The notes: generated by a model not told the origin, from the sequence alone. Positions 24,205-35,172 are shown, numbered from the stretch's first letter. The stretch: 64,000 nt of DNA from Corylus avellana (GCF_901000735.1 NC_081543.1:17698457-17762456); one strand, 5' to 3'. Numbers and translations are program-made.

Positions 24205-25179
24205 AAAAATGTTATTTTCTTCCCATACAAAAAATCCGTAATGGTGATGATCACACACTCATACGACAGTTCTCATCTTTAACATCTTTTTAAAAATCAC
24301 GTACTAAGGCTAGCTGATGATTTTTCTTCCCCAAAATTCTTGCCCCACGGAAAATACATCATTTGTAGCAGATTTGCGGACATCTATGATCGTCAATTAC
24401 AAATTCACGTTCAAACGTGATAAATCAGAATTCGATTGCAATGGGTATACAGTCATCCACACTGAATCCGTGTTTATTTCCCTTCCCGATCTACAAGATA
24501 ATTTTTACATGTTCTTTTATTATTTTCGGCTTTAATTCAAGGTTTTGGTGAAAACTCAATCTCAACTTCCTTAGAGATGGTCAGATTTGGGCTCTTTAGT
24601 CAGCCCCTCACTTTTGCAATTGCATTATATTGCCTCTGCAATGGAAATATACATAAGGATATGTGTCTCTTGTTTTGACCCCTGGATTCAAGTTAAGGAA
24701 AACAAAAAAAAGCATAAGCATAAATATGAGAGGCTTTTGATCTCGACTTACGTGCCTTTTATTAGAAAGAAAAAATCATAGATTGTTGGCTTTTGTGGCA
24801 ACAGATAAGACACTGCATTGTTTTGGGCATTCTACCAAGGATCCGACTTATATGTTGTTATTTTAATAACAGCAAGTATACTATAGTTTATCAATGGCCA
24901 AAATTGAATCTTTTAAAATTTCTTTTCATTTTCTCTCTCTTATTAAAAGCTTCTAAAATTAAGTCAACTTTGAGATTTAGTCTTGACCATTGATTAAATT
25001 ACAGCATAAAATAACAGCATGTAAGCCAGATCCCAAGTGTCTACAAGTTTAATAACATCTAAGTGTATTAAATCTTGTTGTTAAGAATTCAGTGTAGATT
25101 TATTTAACACAGGCAATATGAGAGATGTCAAGAACCGAAATGAACAGAAGGACTATCATAAATGAATAATCCCTCGGTT
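24205..25179. other. Intergenic, no feature recognised
   Basis: AT-rich sequence with short open frames that resemble nothing known. It probably begins as the leader of the LTR element that ends at 24187. Confidence 0.5.
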
Positions 25180-25195
25180 CTACAACAACAGTATT

Positions 25196-25304
25196 TTTTT
25201 TATTTTTTTGACATGTCCACATAAGAGGGGGGAGGGGGAATTCGAACTAGTGACTTTCACTTCCTAAGGCGTGGCCTCCAGCCGATTGAGCTATCCTTTG
25301 GGGA
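25196..25304 (-). mobile_element. tRNA-derived SINE, 109 bp
   Basis: On the minus strand it reads GGATAGCTCAATCGGCTGG (A-box-like) and, further on, TAGTTCGAATTCCCCCTCC (B-box-like), and ends in an A-rich tail. It is flanked by perfect 16-bp duplications CTACAACAACAGTATT at 25180-25195 and 25305-25320. Long perfect duplications plus tRNA promoter boxes are diagnostic of a plant SINE. The arms do not fold into a complete tRNA, so this is not a tRNA gene. Confidence 0.9.
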
Positions 25305-25320
25305 CTACAACAACAGTATT

Positions 25321-25543
25321 GGATAAAGGCAAATATTAGCTTGGGAGAGGAACCGAATTGGTTATCTACCTCGAAATTATCTAGGTTCATTTTTAACATA
25401 CGGAAACCACAGGGTTACCGGTCACCTCCCATACATGGCAGGCTGCGTTTGACTATAACAGATTTGTGTTCATCAATACACAGTGTGTTCACTTTCATTG
25501 GATCCATGAGATAAGTTTCATGTTCACTTTTTTAATATTATAT
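25321..25543. other. Short intergenic stretch, nothing recognised
   Basis: Lies between the SINE and a copia-type LTR. No coding or repeat signal is seen. Confidence 0.5.
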
Positions 25544-25778
25544 TGTTAGCCAGTTAATGAAGAAATTCATAATGCGGAAATAATAAAATAGAGACATGGT
25601 TCGATCTATGACCTACATTTATGCTTTTATTCAATGAATGATTTTACAATACAAATAGTCCATATTTATAGGATAAAATCAAATTAGGTATATTTAATTC
25701 TAATTTGATTTTATCAATTACAATCAATGCTAATATATTCCCATAATATTACAATATATTCTAATATTCTCCCTCAAA
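25544..25778 (-). mobile_element. Ty1/copia-type LTR and polypurine tract remnant
   Basis: Read on the minus strand, the tract GTTTGAGGGAGAA leads into TATTAGAATATATTGTAAT. It continues through CCTATAAATATGGAC (TATA region) and ends ATTAACTGGCTAACA. This order (polypurine tract, TnTTAGAATAT start, CTAACA end) is that of common plant copia LTRs about 220 bp long. The internal region would lie to the right (25779-25985 and probably 33220-33291), where the CACTA element has inserted. Confidence 0.75.
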
Positions 25779-26699
25779 CTTAAGGTAGAAGGTTCTGGAA
25801 CCTTGAGTTTGATTTTTTTTTTTTTTTTTTGCTACAAATGGCAGCACTTGAGTGATTGGAGGTGGTTGGCGACAATGATCAGAGATGCCCTTTCAATAAC
25901 AATATGCCAACTATATATGAGCCAAAATGAAAAGCCAACCATGAGCTGAAACTGGCCTGGGTTTTAAACAATAACACAAAGCCGAAGACACTACAAGAAT
26001 TTAGGTCTTTAGGGGCGACTTGAAGTCGCCCCTAAAAGTCCTAAAGTGGACGCTGTTGACAACAGCGTCGACTTTTCGACCCTAAAGATGTCGACGCTAA
26101 TAGTCCAACCCTAATAATCAAATGCATGATTATTAGCGTCCACTTAAAATCGACCCTAATGATCACTTTTAGCGTCCACTTTATCGACCCTAAAAGTCGA
26201 AATGTTTTGACCCTAAAGATGATGTAAACGGAAGCCAACCATTAGCGTCCACTTTTAGTGGACGCTGATAGTTAACCATTAGCGTCCACAAAGTGGACCC
26301 TAATGGTCCTAAAAAATTTTAAAAAAAAATTAACTATCAGCGTCCAAACCAAAGTGGACGCTGATAGTTAATCATTAGCGTCCACAAAGTGGACCCTAAT
26401 GGTCCAAAAAAATTTTAAAAAAAAATTAACTATCAGCGTCCAAACCAAAGTGGATGCTTCTAATTAACCATTAGCGTCCACAAAGTGGACCCTAATAATC
26501 CTAAAAAATTTTAAAAAAAAATAATCTGCGATCGATCACACAATCGTGTGCGATCGATCGCAGTACCAGTAGGTTTTCGACATTTTGAGATCGATCGCAC
26601 TTGGAGTGCGATCGATCGCAAAATATAAAAAACCTACTTGAAAACCCTCTGGTACTGCGATCGATCACACTCCAAGTGCGATCGATCGCTGAACCAGGG

Positions 26700-28718
26700 A
26701 ACACTATAAAGGAAGAAAACCAATAACATCTCAAAGATTTCATCCAATTAAAAGGGGTAAAGAAAAGGAGGGTATCTGAAGGCTTAATTATCATAGTTTT
26801 TACTCTTATTAACTTATGTAGATTTCTATGAACAGACTCGAACATTAAAAGCGGAAGAGATTTGGAAGAAATCAACTTCTCTAAAGTTTCAAACTTTAAT
26901 GAGCATTTTTCTAGCGCCAGTAGATGGTAACTAAATAAACTTCAAGCATAAGTTACATTTTATGATTCCACATCAGCTGAACAACTAGAAGTCATGAGCA
27001 ATAAGAAATATAGCTCCTAACTTTCAAATACACAAACTGATCATTCCAAAAATTGAACCAAAAAGCATACACCCAACCTCCAAGCCTCCAGGGAAGCAAA
27101 ATGAAAGAAGATCTTTGTATTTAAGAGGCAGCTGCTTTTCTGGAGGGTAACCTCAAACGAAGCACCCCAACCTGAGCTACCTGTCTCTTCATTATTAGCC
27201 ATCCTAAAAAATATCCCTCCTGCACACAATAATACAAGTCTGAGATACACAAAGTTATTACAAAATCACTAGCTAAATTATAATACATATTCCGGCGGAA
27301 ACACAAAGCTTGATACTCAAGACCTCACAATATATTTTTAGTACCCTCAAGTCCTCTATTTTAACCCTAAAATTGTGCTTGTAAAGATCTCCAAAAAACC
27401 TTAACATTATGTCCAAATCAGCATAAATTGTTGCTCGAAATCCAAAAATTCCAACAATCATATTGGGTATTACCTCTCCAAGAAATTAAGAAAACCAATC
27501 TCCTAAAATCAGTTTACAACAACCTTTGAAATCTTCCTGGGAGCTCCTGTTTGGCCAGAAATCTAAAGCCTGAGAAGTGAGAAAGGGAAACTTGTTTTAT
27601 TAGAATCAAATGATCACCACATAGACAATAGGCCTATTCATGTATACAGCAAATTATCTCACTCCATACAAAGACATAAAACAGAGTACTTGTACAAAAA
27701 GAAGGAAAAATTCTGTTATCGCTAGAATAGGGTTTCAAAAACACACAAAAAAATGAAATAAGTTATGAACTATTCTAGTATTAAATGGAACTAACTTCCA
27801 TTTTCTCACTGATTGCAGAGTGTTCTTCTAGTTAAAGAAATGTAAATCATGTTGGCCTTAAACTGATTAATTTCAATGCTTTTGTATTGCTTCATCATGT
27901 CATCATAGCACACATTGAGCATATAAATTACCTTGCACTCATTGTTAAACAAGTATTTAACTCAATCCTTCAGCACCATGAGATGACCAGACATGTTTGC
28001 CAAATTCTTCAAGTACCAAAATTTTCATAATCACAAACAACAGGGTATATTATGAAAGCTGGGTTGGTAATGCCAGAAATTCTATTGCCTAGCACTAACC
28101 ATAGATTCTTATGCTTGCTACAAGGATCAAAACGAGAAAGCAAAGAAATGGATCCAAAAGCCCATCTATAATAGTATTCTCTGATCACCATAATCATATA
28201 GTTAATGTGTGTTTTAACAATAAACGACATATATTTTATTCCTAGACAAAAATTAATGCTAAAACATAATGACCACAAATGCTAGAAGCCATATATACAA
28301 GACAAGACAAGAAAAGGCAGTTATTACCAGAAATTTCCACCTCCTTGTCGTTCTTGCCCCCACTTTATGTTTTTGCTCTTCCCTTTGCCCGACATGGCAT
28401 TCAACCTCCTTGTACCCTGCATCAAGGAATTTATATAGTTATAAAGTATTAAATGATTAAATTTATTTAAAGAACAAAATCCATTCATTTAAATGATTAA
28501 ATTTATATAGTTACAATTTTTAAAGAACAAAATCTGTTTATTCATCTATTCTAATATATATATATATATATATAGGAGTAGAAAAGAACAAATTTTTGCC
28601 TTAATTTGGCTGATATGGATCAAACCCATTATTAAATTACAAAATAACACTAACTTTAATAATAGAAAATTAAATACTAAAAATCGGCCCTATTATTTGA
28701 CTTTCATCCTCTTGAACC
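26700..28718. other. Interior of Pack-CACTA, unidentified sequence
   Basis: AT-rich. Two exon-like minus-strand patches are visible. One, around 27120-27225, encodes NNEETGSSGWGASFEV before a possible splice site. The other, around 28340-28400, encodes MSGKGKSKNIKWG. I cannot assign either. At 28399-28426 the plus strand carries a short copy of the ARO coding sequence found on the minus strand at about 29140-29165. Confidence 0.4.
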
Positions 28719-29174
28719 TCAGGACTGATAGAGCTCCAACCTTCCTTTGGCTTCCAGTAGTAGTGATTTAATAGAAGGTTCTTCAACCAGAAGCGCTTGC
28801 TTTGATGACCATTCAAGCACAGCAAGCACCTCTTCTTGTGCAAGTGTCTCGCTGTGAGGAACATGTAAAGCAATGTAACATAGAAGAATCAATGCACGAA
28901 GCTGGACCATTTGTTTACCAAAGTAAACCAAGTGAAACAAGTGCTTAGCTCCTCCTGCATCTATGACTGCTTTGCAGTGATAATCATGGAGAAAATTGTC
29001 AGTGCAAGCAAACTTGTTAAGTGCAATGGTGGCAGCCTCTATAGAAACCACAGCTACCCCTTTGTCAAGTAGCCTCACCAGTGGCTCAATGATTCTTGTT
29101 TCAGATGCTTGGAAAGTGCATGCCAAGTTTCCAAGCGATTTGATGCAGGGTACAAGGAGGTTGGAGTTAGAATT
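28719..29174 (-). pseudogene. ARMADILLO REPEAT ONLY (ARO) protein, C-terminal fragment
   Basis: The minus strand is open from about 29174 to a stop at 28719. It begins NLLVPCIKSLGNLACTFQAS and goes on with LVRLLDKGVAVVSIEAATIA, NKFACTDNFL, GGAKHLFHLVYFGKQMVQLR and ALILLCYIALHV, and ends RLELYQS. These are the last armadillo repeats and C-terminus of plant ARO proteins, which act in polarised cell growth. Full-length ARO proteins have over 600 residues; only about the last 150 are here. Upstream sequence is non-coding, with no start or earlier repeats. It lies inside a CACTA element, so capture followed by truncation is inferred. The reading frame is intact. Confidence 0.85.
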
Positions 29175-30275
29175 AGAATACGCAATATAATATAATACTT
29201 TATTGCTATAAAGTCTACCTGCAGTAGCTTCTTGTTAATGTCATTCTTTTTACTCCATAGATACCTCATTTTAATACAATATCTAAATGGAATAAAGTTT
29301 AATTGATGGAACGGTTTGTACTTAATTTCTGGCGTTGTTTTTTCCCCCAAGCAAGTATATAAAAACTTCAAGATAATTTGTTAACAAGCATATACAAACT
29401 AAGAACCACGCAAGCTAGCATGATTGGGATCCTATTATTATTAGGCCATCTAAATTTCTATAAAATTCTAGCGAAAACGAGAGGTGAATAATAATTATGA
29501 GAGAATTCATATGAGATCTAATTGCGGATTACTGACTCGCTGACTTTATATTGCATTAAATTTTGAGGGGAAAACACTTTATTCTTTTAGTTATCTTTAG
29601 TTTCTTTATGTCAAAATTCACGGTAGGAGATGAGAGTAGCTTTCAATAACAAAAAAGCGTGAAAGAGGATTGCAATCGACTTGAATTATCGTGAGTAATT
29701 TGAGATATAGAAGAAATAATTCCCTGTCTAAAAGTAAAACTCCAGGAACCAGATTTGAATTATCGTGAAAGAGGACTTAAAGGAAGTGTGGGACAATACA
29801 CCCACCAAGAGGATTGCAATCGACTCTCTTAGGGATTTCAAACCACTGGATTGGTAACAAAATTATCTGTCTAATCCCTATCCATCCATCCTTAGACGCC
29901 TTTGTCAAATGGGAGACAGAATCAATCAGCAATGCCTTTGTCAAATGGCATAGCTGAAATGGGTCCGAAACAATGACCATGGAACTCATCAAATCTTGAA
30001 ATAGCAGTAGAAACCAAATGACAAAATCTGGTTTCCATTTTGTCATTTACAAGTTCCAACGCAAAGAGTTTGAAAATGTCCATCATAATATATCTAAAGT
30101 ATGGAGTTTCCCAAAATGAGGTATCAACGATTCCAAGGTTGCTTTGGATTCAGGCCGAGGTTTTTGTTTCTGTCTAGGTGTTATGTCGATGGGTAACTTA
30201 GAATATGCCAAATGACAAAATCTAATGCGAAAAAAATGGAAGGAAAGAAAGATCGACAGAAACGAAAATACGTAC
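29175..30275. other. Interior of Pack-CACTA, no complete gene
   Basis: Includes repeated phrases TTGCAATCGACT and TTGAATTATCGTGA (about 29670-29820), and an inverted pair AAATGACAAAAT ... ATTTTGTCATTT around 30018-30050. No second exon for the small protein gene upstream is recognised. Confidence 0.4.
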
Positions 30276-30476
30276 GACGGTTTCGGGGCGGGCGTTCTGG
30301 CGGAGACGAGCTTCGAGCTCGGGGTTGCGGGGGTTGGTGACCTGCATGACGCCGTAGCCGATGACTCCCGGAACGACGCCGCATATGGTGGCGAAGGCAA
30401 GGAAGAATGGCTTGGACTCCTTTGTCCTCCTCACCAGCCACCTCCACGCCTCGCTCTTCTCAAACAGTATCGACAT
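30276..30476 (-). pseudogene. First exon of a small plant membrane protein gene, rest missing
   Basis: The frame starts MSILFEKSEAWRWLVRRTKE, continues through SKPFFLAFATICGVVPGVIG, a hydrophobic segment, and ends LEARLRQNARPETV. A splice donor GTC/gtacgt follows. The arrangement (basic N-terminus, one membrane segment, NPELEARLRQNARPE) belongs to a conserved small plant protein whose function I do not know; a mitochondrial location is only a guess. The usual second exon was not found downstream. The exon is much more GC-rich than its surroundings, as plant first exons and CpG-rich promoters can be. Upstream to about 30720 lies a possible 5' UTR. It lies within a CACTA element and is likely captured together with its promoter. 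Confidence 0.7.
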
Positions 30477-30949
30477 TCTCAATCTCTGCAACTCTATTTC
30501 GTCCCTCTTCGCTGCTCAAGGACCTCAACAAACTATTATATTACTATTTGGGCCTTTCTTGGTTTTTGATTTTGATTTTATTTAGGGCTTGGGTTTTCTT
30601 ACTCCGGTGGCCGAAGACCTCACCGGAGTAAGAGAGAGGGTGAGCTAGGGAGAGCAGCTGGAGAGAGATCGAGAGTGAGAGTGATGAGGGAGCTGAGTGC
30701 TTTTGAGGGAGGGGAAAATTTTAGGGATTTTCGTGTTTTCGAGCGTTTGGGGAAAATTTTTGGTTCGAAAATTTCAGAAACCGCGCCACTTGTTGGCGCA
30801 AATATTTTCTATTAAGCCTCAATCAGCGGCGACATTGCTTAGTCGCCGCTATTTAGGGTAATTTTATTTTTATTTTTTTCTTAAATTATACTTACAATTT
30901 TTTTAAAATAATTTTAAGTTTAAATGTAGGGTAAATTTGAAATTCTATA

Positions 30950-31202
30950 ACAATTTTAAGGGTATAAAAGACATTTTCAAGAAAAAAATACTATTCACAC
31001 AATATTTTTTTCTATAAATGATTAATAGCTTAATTGAATGTTTATAGTTCAAATGATCTAATTCACTAGGATCGATCAATATAAAAGACATTTTCAATAA
31101 AAAAAAAATACCATTCACACGATATATATTTTTTTTTATAAATAATTAATAGCTTAATTGAATGTTTACAGTTCAAACGAACTAATTCACTAGGATCGAT
31201 CA
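30950..31202 (+). repeat. Two-copy tandem repeat of about 120 bp
   Basis: The phrase ATAAAAGACATTTTCAA, then AATAGCTTAATTGAATGTTT and CTAATTCACTAGGATCGATC, occurs twice in a row (about 30962-31078 and 31081-31202). The second copy leads straight into the 62-bp minisatellite, and its last bases are the minisatellite unit start. Confidence 0.75.
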
Positions 31203-32130
31203 GATGTTTGATCGATCATTTGATTCTATCACGATCAATCGAACTAATTCATTAGGATCGATCGGATGTTTGATCGAACATTTGATTCTATCACGATCAA
31301 TCGAACAAATTCAGTAGGATCGATCGAATGTTTGATTGAACATTTGATCCTATCACGATCAATTGAACTAATTCATTAGGATTAATCGGATGTTTGATCG
31401 ATCATTTAATCATATCACGATCAATCGAACTAATTTACTAGGATCGATTGGATATTCGATCAAACATTTGATCGTATCACGATCAATCGAACTAATTCAT
31501 TAGGATCGATCTCAATCGAACTAATTCATTAGGATCAATCAAATGTTTGATCGATCATTTGATCCTATCACGATCAATCAAATTAATTCAGTAGGATCGA
31601 TCGGATGTTCGATCAATCATTTGATCCTATCTCGATCAATCGAACTAATTCACCAAGATCGATCGGATGTTTGATATATCATGATTAATCAAACTAATTT
31701 ATTAGGATTGATCGGATGTTTGATCCTATCACGATCAATCGAACTAATTCATTATGATCGATCTCAATCGAACTAATTCAATATGATCGATCAAATATTT
31801 GATTGATCATTTGATCCTATGACAATCAATCAAATTAATTCAGTAGGATCGATGTTTGATCGATCATTTAATCATATCACGATCAATCGAATTAATTCAA
31901 TTTCAATTGTTTCAATCATTTGATCTTATCACGATCAATCGAACTAATTCATTATAATTGATCAGATATTCGATCAAACCTTCAATTTCAATTGTTTAAA
32001 GTTTAATCGATCATTTGATCCTATCATGATCGATCGAACAAATGCAGTAGGACCTAACGGATGTGTGAACGAACCTTTAATTTGTTTGAAGTTTGATCGA
32101 TTATTTGATCCTATCACGATCGATCGAATA
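31192..32130 (+). repeat. Minisatellite with a 62-bp unit, about 15 degenerate copies
   Basis: The unit reads roughly AGGATCGATCGGATGTTTGA, then TCGATCATTTGATCCTATCA, then CGATCAATCGAACTAATTCA. The distance between the first two GGATCGAT starts is 62 bases. Units are diverged and some are truncated. Every unit is packed with GATCGAT and TGATCGATCA palindromes, so the strand can fold on itself. It lies inside the Pack-CACTA element. Confidence 0.88.
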
Positions 32131-32635
32131 TCCGATAATTTATATAAAATAAATAATGACATATTATCGGAGGTAAATTTTTGGGAAATAACATTTTAAC
32201 GCCAAATCCTAATGGAAGGAGATATTGCATCAAATTATAAGTTCGATGAGTCAAATATTAAATATGTTTTTATTATTAAAATATTAACAACAAATTTAAA
32301 TTTAATAAATTTTTAGTATAAAAGATCATTAATGTGATATTTATCTTATAATTAATTATTAGCTTAAATTTTATTTTTTTTATTTTTTTATTTATTTTTC
32401 TACTTACTCTTTAGCGTCCACAAAGTCGACCCTAATACTTTAGTATCAGGGGCGACTTTCAAAGTGAACGCTATTGGTGATTAATTTTTTTTTTTTTTTT
32501 TTACCTACTCTTTAGGGTCGACTTTGTCGACCCTAATAGTTAACTATTAGGGTCGAATTTCAAAATCGACCCTAATGATGAGTCTTTAGCGTCCACTTTT
32601 AGTGGACGCTATTGTGATTAATTTTTTTTTTTTTT
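32131..32635 (+). other. AT-rich spacer and right subterminal repeats of the CACTA element
   Basis: AT-rich until about 32405. It then has CACTA subterminal repeats (TTAGCGTCCACAAAGTCGAC, AGTGGACGC, ATTAGGGTCGA) that resume after the N run. Confidence 0.75.
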
Positions 32636-33087
32636 NNNNNNNNNNNNNNNNNNNNNNNNNNNNNNNNNNNNNNNNNNNNNNNNNNNNNNNNNNNNNNNNN
32701 NNNNNNNNNNNNNNNNNNNNNNNNNNNNNNNNNNNNNNNNNNNNNNNNNNNNNNNNNNNNNNNNNNNNNNNNNNNNNNNNNNNNNNNNNNNNNNNNNNNN
32801 NNNNNNNNNNNNNNNNNNNNNNNNNNNNNNNNNNNNNNNNNNNNNNNNNNNNNNNNNNNNNNNNNNNNNNNNNNNNNNNNNNNNNNNNNNNNNNNNNNNN
32901 NNNNNNNNNNNNNNNNNNNNNNNNNNNNNNNNNNNNNNNNNNNNNNNNNNNNNNNNNNNNNNNNNNNNNNNNNNNNNNNNNNNNNNNNNNNNNNNNNNNN
33001 NNNNNNNNNNNNNNNNNNNNNNNNNNNNNNNNNNNNNNNNNNNNNNNNNNNNNNNNNNNNNNNNNNNNNNNNNNNNNNNNNNNNNNN
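32636..33087. other. Assembly gap, 452 N
   Basis: Unlike the 100-N gaps, this has a specific length, so it was probably sized by spanning reads or a map. It falls within the right subterminal repeats of the CACTA element. Confidence 0.99.
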
Positions 33088-33291
33088 ATCTTTTGGGTCG
33101 GCTATTAGCGTCCACTTGGATGTGGACGCTAATACTCAACTATTAGGGGCGACTTTCAAAAGTCGCCCCTAATAGTTGAGTATAAGTCGCCCCTGATGAG
33201 TCAGTTTCTTGTAGTGAGAGAAATTGACCAACTATGATGGCCAACAATAAGCTGAAAGAGGCCTGGCTTTTAAACAATACCACAAAGGCCA

Positions 33292-33311
33292 NNNNNNNNN
33301 NNNNNNNNNNN
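33292..33311. other. Assembly gap, 20 N
   Basis: Short N run between copia-like flanking sequence and a hAT-like element. Confidence 0.99.
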
Positions 33312-33918
33312 TGAGAAACCGGAACCGGAACCGGGACCCCGGTTAACCGGGGTCCCGGTTACCGGCCGGTTCCGGTATTACCCGGTCCGGTAACCGGTTT
33401 TTTTTAAAAATTGATTTTTGGGCTTATTTTAGGTATTGGGCCTAAAATAAGCCAATTTTTTTTTCATAAGTTGGCCCATTTTTTAAAAAATCTATTAGTT
33501 TCTTTGTCTAAATTAAAGGGGCTTTGTTGTGATTGTTCCAAATAATTAAAAAATAAACCTTAAAAAGTCCAAAAATCCTAAAAAATCATTGTTTTTGCCT
33601 ATTTGGGCCTTAGAAATAAAAATTTAATTTTTTAAAATACCCTAAACCTAAACCTAAGTGTAAAAAATATTAATATATATAATATATATATTAATATATA
33701 AATATAATAATATATAAATATTATTAAATAAAATGAAAACCCGGTTCCGGTATTCCCGGTAAAAACCGGGTACCAAAAACCGGTACCGGAACCGGGGTAC
33801 CCGGTTTTTAGATTTTTCAAACCGGAACCGGAACCGGGACCCCGGTTTCCCGGTTTCCGGTTTCCCGGTTTCCGTTTTCCGTTCAAGTTCCGGGTTCCCG
33901 TAATTTTGGACACCCCTA
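33312..33918. mobile_element. hAT-like non-autonomous element, left end lost in gap
   Basis: Both outer parts are dense in ACCGGAACCGG, CCCGGTTTCC and similar repeats. The middle is AT-rich (about 33400-33735). The right end reads TTTTGGACACCCCTA, which on the other strand is TAGGGGTGTCCAAAA, the hAT-type end also seen at 22483. The left end and target duplication are hidden by the 20-N gap. Confidence 0.65.
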
Positions 33919-33945
33919 ACTATGGGGCAAAGGACGGACAACTTG

Positions 33946-33975
33946 GCCTCTTTTGATATATATATCAAAAGAGGC
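33946..33975. repeat. Perfect 30-bp palindrome
   Basis: GCCTCTTTTGATATA is followed directly by its exact complement TATATCAAAAGAGGC. It lies just outside the hAT-like element. Confidence 0.95.
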
Positions 33976-34899
33976 TATATATATTTTTGCAATTGATTTT
34001 CTCCTTCTTCTTTTTTTCAACAGTTTTTTTTTTTTTTTTTTTTCTTTTCAACCATTTTTTTTTTCTTTCTTATAACAAATTAGGAGCCAACATATTCTCT
34101 TACAAAGCTGATGCTTCAAATGAAATTTCCAAAAGTATATCGGACTGAAAATAGAAATACCCAATAGACAGCAAATCACCGCAAAGTGTGTAAAGAATCA
34201 CTACAAAAAAATTAGCTTCTAGTGACGTGACAACTGTTCATTAGTTATTGCCACGTCACCATATTGTGACGTGTTAGTTGCCGACACGTTAGTAGAATTC
34301 TTACTAACGTGTCATTTTCCACATGTCACCATTTGGTGACGTGTGGAAAATGCCACGTCACCATAAGATGACATGTTAAATTGACATGTCATCTTATGGT
34401 AACGTGTGCAATGGACACGTTATTAAATAGTAACGTGTCATATTGACACGCTAGCATATTGTGACGTATCAAATTGGCACGTTACCATATGGTAATGTGT
34501 CAGGATGCCACGTTACTATTTTTGAAATGTGTTAAATTAACACGTTACCAAAATTGTTAAAAATTTTAAAAAATTAAAAAAATAAATTGTTTCAGAAATT
34601 TGATGATAAAAAAATTGTTTCAGTGAGAAGTGTTTAGTGACTCCTTGCATTATTTGCTAGATGAGAAGTGTTTTTTTTTTTTATACAAGTGTTGAATCTT
34701 GTAAACAACCTCTTGACATTCATTCTATTATTATTATTATTATCAAATTTAGTACGTGTATTAATAATTCAAACTATAATAAGTTGTAAAAACTTGAGCC
34801 ATATTATAAATTTAGTGAGAGTGATGAGTTGTTAAACATATATAGAAAAAGGAAATGGGGGCTTAGGACTTTGTGGCAGACAGATGATTGCAACGCTAT

Positions 34900-35172
34900 A
34901 GTTAAATTTAGTGATTCCTTAGCAATCTAATAGAGTAATTATGAAAAGAGCTAGATTCTTAATAACCCTATCAATTAACCAAAGGAAACTGGATGCAAGC
35001 ACTGAACATGATAGAAATATGCACGCCATATTTTAAGTTAAATTTAGTGATTCCTTAGCAATCTAATAGAGTAATTATGAAAAGAGCTAGATTCTTAATA
35101 ACCCTATCAATTAACCAAAGGAAACTGGATGCAAGCACTGAACATGATAGAAATATGCACGCCATATTTTAA
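34900..35172 (+). repeat. Tandem duplication, 136-bp unit, two copies
   Basis: The sequence from GTTAAATTTAGTGATTCC to ATGCACGCCATATTTTAA appears at 34901 and again at 35037, nearly identical. Part of it, GCAAGCACTGAACA followed by AATATGCACGCCAT, also matches the transposase pseudogene near 37488-37522. Confidence 0.9.

Larger units (their letters stand above)
25989..33216 (+). mobile_element. Complete CACTA transposon carrying host gene fragments (Pack-CACTA), 7.2 kb
   Basis: Left end CACTACAAGAATTTAGG at 25989; right end TCAGTTTCTTGTAGTG at 33216. The same 3-bp sequence AGA flanks both ends (25986-25988 and 33217-33219), as CACTA insertion produces. Subterminal arrays of GCGTCCAC and TCGACCCTAAT lie at 26000-26520 and 32410-33170, in both orientations. 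The interior holds GATCGATC palindromes (26526-26690), an ARO protein fragment, a first exon of a small protein gene and a 62-bp minisatellite. No transposase is recognised, so movement would need a partner. A 452-N gap lies in the right arm. Alternative: two elements, each missing one end; the matching AGA argues against this. Confidence 0.82.

Noticed and set aside
25230..25300. Possible tRNA gene on the minus strand (A-box and B-box-like sequences)
   Set aside because: It is bounded by 16-bp target duplications and an A-rich tail, and the arms do not pair as a full tRNA. It is a SINE.
29777..30400. Minus-strand frames that might be further exons of the small membrane protein gene
   Set aside because: None continues the family sequence expected after NARPETV, and no acceptor and phase combination gave a sensible product.
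32602..33139. Long open frames across the N run
   Set aside because: They consist almost entirely of unknown bases.
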